This document shows positions 20,217-23,827 of a DNA stretch of 23,827 bases, one piece after another. How positions within the stretch are numbered: the first letter of the stretch is position 1; every line of letters begins with the position of its first letter. A program made the translations under genes and the position numbers. The notes under the pieces are model-generated. The model made no database searches. It saw nothing but the letters and a program-made list of their open reading frames with translations, and had not been told where the DNA came from. The stretch spans positions 1 through 23,827 of the IMG/VR virus record IMGVR_UViG_3300034279_000688; one strand, 5' to 3'. Source of the DNA: a virus.

Positions 20217-20371
20217 CTAATCTATGTTGGTATGATACAAAACAAGGTGATAGTTGTCAATGGTTTTGTTCAGATATTCCAGGTTTGTTTTATTGTCATA
20301 ATTGTGATAGTGTAAAACATTGGAATAGATTTGCTCAAGCCTATTCATTTTATATTAGGGAGAAAGTATGA
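20210..20371 (+). CDS. Cys-rich small protein
   Basis: 53 residues from the ATG overlapping the previous gene. Cysteines at 6, 16, 20, 29 and 32 (DSCQWFCSD, FYCHNC), with H30 and H36, suggest a zinc site. The start follows caggaa; its stop overlaps the next ATG (ATGA). Confidence 0.62.
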   Translation: MVTNLCWYDTKQGDSCQWFCSDIPGLFYCHNCDSVKHWNRFAQAYSFYIREKV

Positions 20372-20511
20372 TAGATTTTGATCTAGATACCCCCATTGAA
20401 AAAATACTTACAGATATGCTTGACAAGGTAGAGGGTCATGTGGGAGACTGTGATTGTGTTAATTGTAATAGTCTAGAAGTACTAGCCTATATGATTATGG
20501 TGGAGGAATAA
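20368..20511 (+). CDS. Acidic Cys-containing microprotein
   Basis: 47 residues: MIDFDLDTPIEKILTDMLDK, then GDCDCVNC and a C-terminal helix. Cysteines at 28, 30 and 33 form a tight cluster. Ribosome site gggaga; TAATG into the next gene. Confidence 0.62.
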   Translation: MIDFDLDTPIEKILTDMLDKVEGHVGDCDCVNCNSLEVLAYMIMVEE

Positions 20512-20597
20512 TGTCAGACAAATGTAATTGTCACCATTGGGTATGTGGTTGCAACTTTACTGTTGGTCACAACTCAGAATGTAAGGCAGGTTACTAA
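20511..20597 (+). CDS. 28-residue Cys/His-rich microprotein
   Basis: Starts MSDKCNCHHWVCGCNFTVGH. Five Cys and three His in 28 residues (C5, C7, H8, H9, C12, C14, H20, C24) imply metal binding. Overlaps both neighbours by TAATG, which supports translation despite the size. Confidence 0.6.
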   Translation: MSDKCNCHHWVCGCNFTVGHNSECKAGY

Positions 20598-20908
20598 TGC
20601 CAACGTTTGATGTATTATCAGGTACTTGGTACCATATCAGTGCACCTGATTTAGAAACAGCAGAGAAAGCCTATGACGCCTATTGGAGTTCAGGTGAAGA
20701 ACCTATGCCAGAGGGCTGTAAGGTAGTAGAGGGTGAAGTAGACAGTCATTGGATACCTGTAGATTTAGAGGGTATGGATTTGACTTTAGAACAGTACTCA
20801 AATATATTGAGAACTAGTCCTAATAAAAATACATTAGAGGCTATGCAGGAAGCACTAGAGGGTAAGACAACTCCAGAACCTCCTAGTGGTTGGATACCAG
20901 CATGGTAG
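20597..20908 (+). CDS. Small acidic protein, unknown
   Basis: 103 residues: WYHISAPDLETAEKAYDAYW at the start, VVEGEVDSHWIPVD in the middle, and a helical, Pro-ended tail. The first part resembles a ferredoxin-like beta-alpha-beta micro-fold. TAATG start. No known family. Confidence 0.68.
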   Translation: MPTFDVLSGTWYHISAPDLETAEKAYDAYWSSGEEPMPEGCKVVEGEVDSHWIPVDLEGMDLTLEQYSNILRTSPNKNTLEAMQEALEGKTTPEPPSGWIPAW

Positions 20909-21162
20909 ATGAAGAAAAAGATATAGCACAGTTAGAAGCATTCTTTAAATATAATATACCTAATGATGAAATATTATCAGGTAGGTTAAAAATATTATTG
21001 GCAGACCTATCATGGCGAATGGATTTGCCTACTTGGACAAAAGAAGAATTGGATGTTATGTGTGCAAGAATGGACGCACTTGTAGAAGTGTCCAATCTGT
21101 TATATGATATCCAATGGCACAAACTAAACTGGGAAAGGAAAACCAATGGCCAAAGTAATTGA
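20902..21162 (+). CDS. Small helical protein, unknown
   Basis: 86 residues from the ATG at 20902, which overlaps the upstream gene by 7 bases. Helical and acidic (EEKDIAQLEAFFKY, EELDVMCARMDALVEVSNLL). No recognised domain. Its 3' end supplies the ribosome site (aaagga) of the next gene. Confidence 0.66.
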   Translation: MVDEEKDIAQLEAFFKYNIPNDEILSGRLKILLADLSWRMDLPTWTKEELDVMCARMDALVEVSNLLYDIQWHKLNWERKTNGQSN

Positions 21163-21394
21163 TAGCGTAGAACTAAACGTTCAGATGTGGTCAACTGTAG
21201 TTTTGTCTGCTGAAGAGATTCAGGATATTTATCCAGAGTTTGCAGACATGACTGACTTTGAAGACACTGATGAATTGGAGCAAGCACTTCAAGACCACAT
21301 GGATATGAATTACTTAGACCATATTCAATATGCAGATGGTGCAATGGACGAATGCACAGTTCACTTTGTTTATGAGGATGATGGCAGTGAGTGA
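21146..21394 (+). CDS. Small acidic protein, unknown
   Basis: 82 residues, strongly acidic (DMTDFEDTDELEQALQDHMD, VYEDDGSE at the end). One beta strand start (VELNVQMWSTVVLS), then helices. Good ribosome site. An acidic surface could mimic DNA, but nothing specific supports this. Confidence 0.68.
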   Translation: MAKVIDSVELNVQMWSTVVLSAEEIQDIYPEFADMTDFEDTDELEQALQDHMDMNYLDHIQYADGAMDECTVHFVYEDDGSE

Positions 21395-21788
21395 AGAATT
21401 CGAAGAGGGCTGTGACTTCTGTGGCAACGAGTTGTGCAGTTGCTTGGACCCAGATATTAATCCAGACTCACCATACTACAATCAAGTATTGTTATCTATA
21501 GAAGAATGGGAGTTTCATTTTAAACCAATGGTAAACCACTTAGATAAGAATGCTTCATTTAACGATGGCAATGGAGGTATCATGTTTGAGACCTACGGTG
21601 CCGAGTATGACCATGTGGCTGCTATTGGTCAAAATGAGCCAAACCGTATCTGGACGTATATCGATGATGAAGAAGGCCATACCTGTATTGTTAATGGTTG
21701 GTGCTTTGTAAACAGAATCGGGTATATGATAACAGAAAAACCATATGATGATATGTTAAATATCATAGTACAACTAGATCGAGAATAG
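21387..21788 (+). CDS. Small protein with Cys cluster, unknown
   Basis: 133 residues if it starts at GTG 21387 (gagg nine bases ahead); ATGs at 21372, 21378 and 21381 are alternatives. The N-terminus has CDFCGNELCSC, a likely zinc or metal cluster; the rest is a mixed alpha/beta domain with IWTYIDDEEGHTCIVNGWC and a C-terminal helix. It overlaps the previous gene by 8 bases with the chosen start. Function unknown. Confidence 0.62.
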   Translation: MSEEFEEGCDFCGNELCSCLDPDINPDSPYYNQVLLSIEEWEFHFKPMVNHLDKNASFNDGNGGIMFETYGAEYDHVAAIGQNEPNRIWTYIDDEEGHTCIVNGWCFVNRIGYMITEKPYDDMLNIIVQLDRE

Positions 21789-21796
21789 GATATACA

Positions 21797-22024
21797 ATGA
21801 TAACTATGGATGATTATAAAGTAGTCGATCAGATTCTTCCTAACTTTTTAGAAGTAGGAGATTTGATCAAAGTTAAGAATGAAGTATATGAGGTAGTTAA
21901 TTTAAATGCTACCCCTGATGGTTGGGATCTTATAGTTTTAGATAACTATGAAGAAACTAAGACGATCTCCGTGCCAGATGGTAAAAAGGTTAATCTAGTT
22001 TTATCTGATGAATTTGAGGGGTAA
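21797..22024 (+). CDS. Small beta-barrel-like protein, paralogue of 17406-17639
   Basis: 75 residues: FLEVGDLIKVKNEVYEVVNL, then GWDLIVLDNYEETKTISVPD. The order of strands and the GD(L/I)IKV motif match the protein at 17406. Likely an SH3/KOW-like micro-domain. Ribosome site aggata. Confidence 0.66.
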   Translation: MITMDDYKVVDQILPNFLEVGDLIKVKNEVYEVVNLNATPDGWDLIVLDNYEETKTISVPDGKKVNLVLSDEFEG

Positions 22025-22062
22025 TTGACAAATGATTGCCAAGATGATAAGATTGGATACTT

Positions 22063-22281
22063 ATGGGTATAAATAAATCAGAAAGAATAGCAGATAAATT
22101 AGTTGTCTTCCTATCTGACCTTAGAATAGATACTAGACAAGTAGGTAAATACTTTGCTAGAATTGCACCACCAAAAATATATGATAGGTTTGATGAATTA
22201 GTGGAGTCAGCAGAAATGGAAAGAACAGAGTTAGATATCGAACGAGGAGAGGAAGTAAATGTCTACAAGTTTTTCAAATAA
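22063..22281 (+). CDS. Small helical protein, unknown
   Basis: 72 residues: SERIADKLVVFLSDLRIDTR, then IYDRFDELVESAEMERTELD. Helical, charged. Start at ATG 22063 with a weak ribosome site (ttgga); a 14-codon ORF (22032-22076) overlaps it. Its 3' end holds a strong ribosome site (gaggaga) for the next gene. Confidence 0.66.
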   Translation: MGINKSERIADKLVVFLSDLRIDTRQVGKYFARIAPPKIYDRFDELVESAEMERTELDIERGEEVNVYKFFK

Positions 22282-22570
22282 GGTTAGTATCTTAGCAGAA
22301 GTATATGCTGAGTCACTATGGAATGAAGAATTAAAAGAGTTCAAGGATATAAATGATGTTGCCCTACCATTAGCATATTTAACACAAAATGAATTTGCTA
22401 CTATGACAGATAAGGCAAATAGTTATATTGAAGAAACTTGGTCAATGCTTTGCAAGACCCTAAGTGTAGACCCTGAGGGTGACTATGAAAGTGGTGACGA
22501 CATGCTCGGCAAGTCTCCTGTCGCTGAAGAAGTCTTTAGTGATGACGACGAAGACGAGGACGAAGAATGA
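22259..22570 (+). CDS. Small protein with very acidic tail
   Basis: 103 residues: helical body (VSILAEVYAESLWNEELKEF, ATMTDKANSYIEETWSMLCK) and a C-terminal run of Asp/Glu (SDDDEDEDEE). Acidic tails of this kind occur in DNA mimics and chaperone-like or nucleic-acid-binding proteins; no specific role can be assigned. Strong ribosome site; stop overlaps the next ATG. Confidence 0.7.
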   Translation: MSTSFSNKVSILAEVYAESLWNEELKEFKDINDVALPLAYLTQNEFATMTDKANSYIEETWSMLCKTLSVDPEGDYESGDDMLGKSPVAEEVFSDDDEDEDEE

Positions 22571-22665
22571 TGTACTGGGGCGATTGGTTAGCAATTGGGA
22601 TCATTTGCACAGTTGCATCATTTATGCTAGGATATGTCTACGGAGCCTGGAAGCACCTCAAATAA
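22567..22665 (+). CDS. 32-residue single-span membrane microprotein
   Basis: MMYWGDWLAIGIICTVASFM, then LGYVYGAWKHLK. One transmembrane helix with a basic C-terminus. ATGA overlap with the upstream stop. Its own stop codon abuts the first base of the tRNA. Confidence 0.6.
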   Translation: MMYWGDWLAIGIICTVASFMLGYVYGAWKHLK

Positions 22666-22739
22666 GGTCCTGTAGTTCAGTTGGTTAGAACGCCACCCTG
22701 TCACGGTGGAGGTCGACGGTTCAAGTCCGTTCAGGATCG
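22666..22739 (+). tRNA. tRNA-Asp (anticodon GTC)
   Basis: Cloverleaf by eye: acceptor GGTCCTG with CAGGATC (one G-U), D arm gttc/gaac, anticodon stem CCACC/GGTGG with loop CTGTCAC (GTC at 22700-22702), T arm gacgg-ttcaagt-ccgtt. Discriminator G; no encoded CCA (next bases ctc). It follows the preceding stop codon with no gap, so it is probably cut from the long mRNA. Confidence 0.93.
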
Positions 22740-22741
22740 CT

Positions 22742-22760
22742 CAGGGGCGGTCCCAATTTT
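22742..22760 (+). other. tRNA 3' flanking element (CAGGGGCGGtCCCAA-TTTT)
   Basis: Three bases after the tRNA. A near copy, CAGGGGCGGaCCCAAgTTTT, follows the hairpin region at 19705-19724. It may be a terminator or RNA-processing signal. Confidence 0.5.
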
Positions 22761-22772
22761 CTACCACATTTT

Positions 22773-22844
22773 TATTACGATGTCAATAGTTTTTTTCACA
22801 GGATATTACGAAGGGTATAATTTTATATGGGAATAGTATTACGA
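22773..22844 (+). repeat. Three TATTACGA motifs at 31-33 base spacing
   Basis: TATTACGA at 22773-22780, 22804-22811 and 22837-22844, all in the same orientation. Further copies lie at 23553, 23599 (first base C) and 23675, and related ATTACGA or ATTACGT strings at 19744-19776. Confidence 0.75.
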
Positions 22845-22865
22845 TCATATAAATATTTGCCATAT

Positions 22866-22895
22866 TTGACAATGATATTGTCTATAGGCTATAAT
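22866..22895 (+). promoter_or_regulatory. Strong sigma70-type promoter of the Ntn-hydrolase gene
   Basis: TTGACA (22866-22871), 18-base spacer, TATAAT (22890-22895), both perfect consensus. The 13 bases ending at the -10 (TATAGGCTATAAT) also occur at 9790-9802. Confidence 0.75.
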
Positions 22896-22932
22896 TGAAT
22901 TCAGGTATGTATTTATATCATAGGGATTATTA

Positions 22933-23484
22933 ATGACATGTATAGTAGGTATAGTAGATAATCTTTCTACCCCCCGCAAAGTCTATATGGCGGCGGATTC
23001 GGGGGCATCTGATGAAAGTATTATGATATCTATAATAGATCCTAAGATACAAAAGAATGGAAAATATCTTATAGGATATGCAGGAGAAACAGGATTAGGA
23101 CAATTATTACATAGTATTGATCTTCCAGATCCTTCTGGATATAATGGAAAAGAATTAACTAAATTTTTAAGAACAAAATTTTGTCAAGTATTTAAGAATG
23201 CTATAGGTATTTATTCTCCTTCTACTTCCCCCGCCGATGACAAGGACGGCGGCATCCTGGCCCTCATCGCCGTGCGTGGGCGACTGTTCGAATTCGACTC
23301 ATCAGACTTCCAACTCAACGAGATCACTGAAGGAGCCATTGGATCTGGCGGCACAATAGCCTTCGGCTCTTTGTACACAACCAGGGGGTATAAAGATATA
23401 AATAGAAGATTAAAAATAGCGGTAGAATCAGCAATAGAATATAGTCCTTCATGTAAAGGACCTATCTATTTTGACTCAATATAA
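22933..23484 (+). CDS. Proteasome-beta/HslV-like Ntn-hydrolase family protein
   Basis: 183 residues. After Met, the order TCIVGIVDN, KVYMAADSG, DPKIQKNGKYLIGYAGE follows proteasome-beta/HslV subunits: candidate nucleophile Thr2, Asp22 and Lys38, then the glycine turn at G48-G51. C-terminal helix RRLKIAVESAIEYSP fits the family. Processing by Met removal would expose Thr2. It could be a phage peptidase or a non-catalytic relative; the substrate is unknown. The middle (about 23222-23390) is much GC-richer than the ends. Ribosome site aggga. Confidence 0.72.
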   Translation: MTCIVGIVDNLSTPRKVYMAADSGASDESIMISIIDPKIQKNGKYLIGYAGETGLGQLLHSIDLPDPSGYNGKELTKFLRTKFCQVFKNAIGIYSPSTSPADDKDGGILALIAVRGRLFEFDSSDFQLNEITEGAIGSGGTIAFGSLYTTRGYKDINRRLKIAVESAIEYSPSCKGPIYFDSI

Positions 23485-23827
23485 TTATCTTTTAAAATAG
23501 TATTACTATCTGGCAAAATGCCCATATTATCTATATAAAACTATATAAAAACTATTACGAATAGGGCAAAATCATGCCATTTTTTTGGGCATAAAAAACA
23601 TTACGAACACATAAAAATATGCCCATATGTATTGACAAAATATAAAATATATGATAGGGGCTATGGGCAAAAGATATTACGAATTAAGATTATAATCGCA
23701 ATCACCCACTATCTTCCCTTTTATTCCACTCGTCATAGTATATTTTAGTCTTGTAACATGTTTAGTATAGTATTGTTCTATTTTTTGGGGTATAAATTTG
23801 GCTTTATAGGTTCATATTGGCTATGGT
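23485..23827. other. AT-rich non-coding right end
   Basis: No convincing gene. It contains TATTACGA motifs (23553, 23675, with CATTACGA at 23599), a 7-bp inverted repeat TGGGCAT/ATGCCCA (23586-23592, 23619-23625) and two copies of ATGCCCATAT. A TTGACA (23632) has no good -10 at the usual distance. Confidence 0.6.

Noticed and set aside
20883-21344. 153-codon minus-strand open frame
   Set aside because: Antisense to two coupled plus-strand genes; no ribosome site and no protein features.
22032-22076. 14-codon ORF overlapping the 22063 gene
   Set aside because: Too short and its ribosome-site spacing is poor.
23694-23760. 19-codon minus-strand ORF near the right end
   Set aside because: No ribosome site and no support from neighbours.

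Overview
The window looks like part of an AT-rich double-stranded DNA phage genome. Evidence: a leftward tail/fibre module with translationally coupled genes, a secreted lysozyme-like protein, a small holin-like membrane protein, a dense rightward array of tiny early-type genes, a phage-specific GP88-family gene and a tRNA-Asp without an encoded CCA. The host is inferred, not shown. Sigma70-type -10 boxes, many apparently leaderless starts and the GP88 gene fit an actinobacterium, possibly a low-GC freshwater one.

Layout. (1) 1-9126, mostly minus strand: fibre and baseplate-type proteins. They include a 510-aa repeat-rich fibre, three diverged copies of an N-terminal baseplate-like beta domain, a collagen-like fibre, a PASTA/octapeptide/Hint protein, many small structural proteins and a GT-A glycosyltransferase. 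One plus-strand gene (4258-4833, secreted lytic transglycosylase-like) sits inside this block with its own promoter. (2) 9430-13523: a holin-like gene; a rightward cassette of a small protein plus three tandem 2-oxoglutarate/Fe(II) oxygenase-like paralogues; then leftward genes for a Cys-rich microprotein, a family-2 glycosyltransferase and an RmlC-like sugar epimerase. These look like a surface- or fibre-modification set. (3) 13551-15516: regulatory and small-gene zone with minus-strand microgene operons, short repeats, DnaA-box-like sites and divergent promoters. (4) 15517-22665: more than twenty small plus-strand genes, many with TAATG or ATGA coupling and many encoding CxxC zinc-ribbon-like microproteins. 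The stretch includes GP88 and a 250-base intergenic region with strong predicted RNA hairpins. (5) 22666-23827: tRNA-Asp, a proteasome/HslV-like Ntn-hydrolase gene with internal GC mosaicism, and AT-rich DNA carrying repeated TATTACGA motifs.

Regulation is the most distinctive aspect. Eight genes have a -10 box ending exactly 6 bases before the ATG, which predicts leaderless mRNAs. Six intergenic promoters in the early region share TGTCAG at a fixed distance (11 bases between NTGTCA and TANNNT). Recurring intergenic blocks combine GCCCGAGC, TTTACGTACGAC and a C-run, in some cases just upstream of those promoters.

All functional assignments come from reading motifs by eye. Most structural and microgene products have no recognised function.
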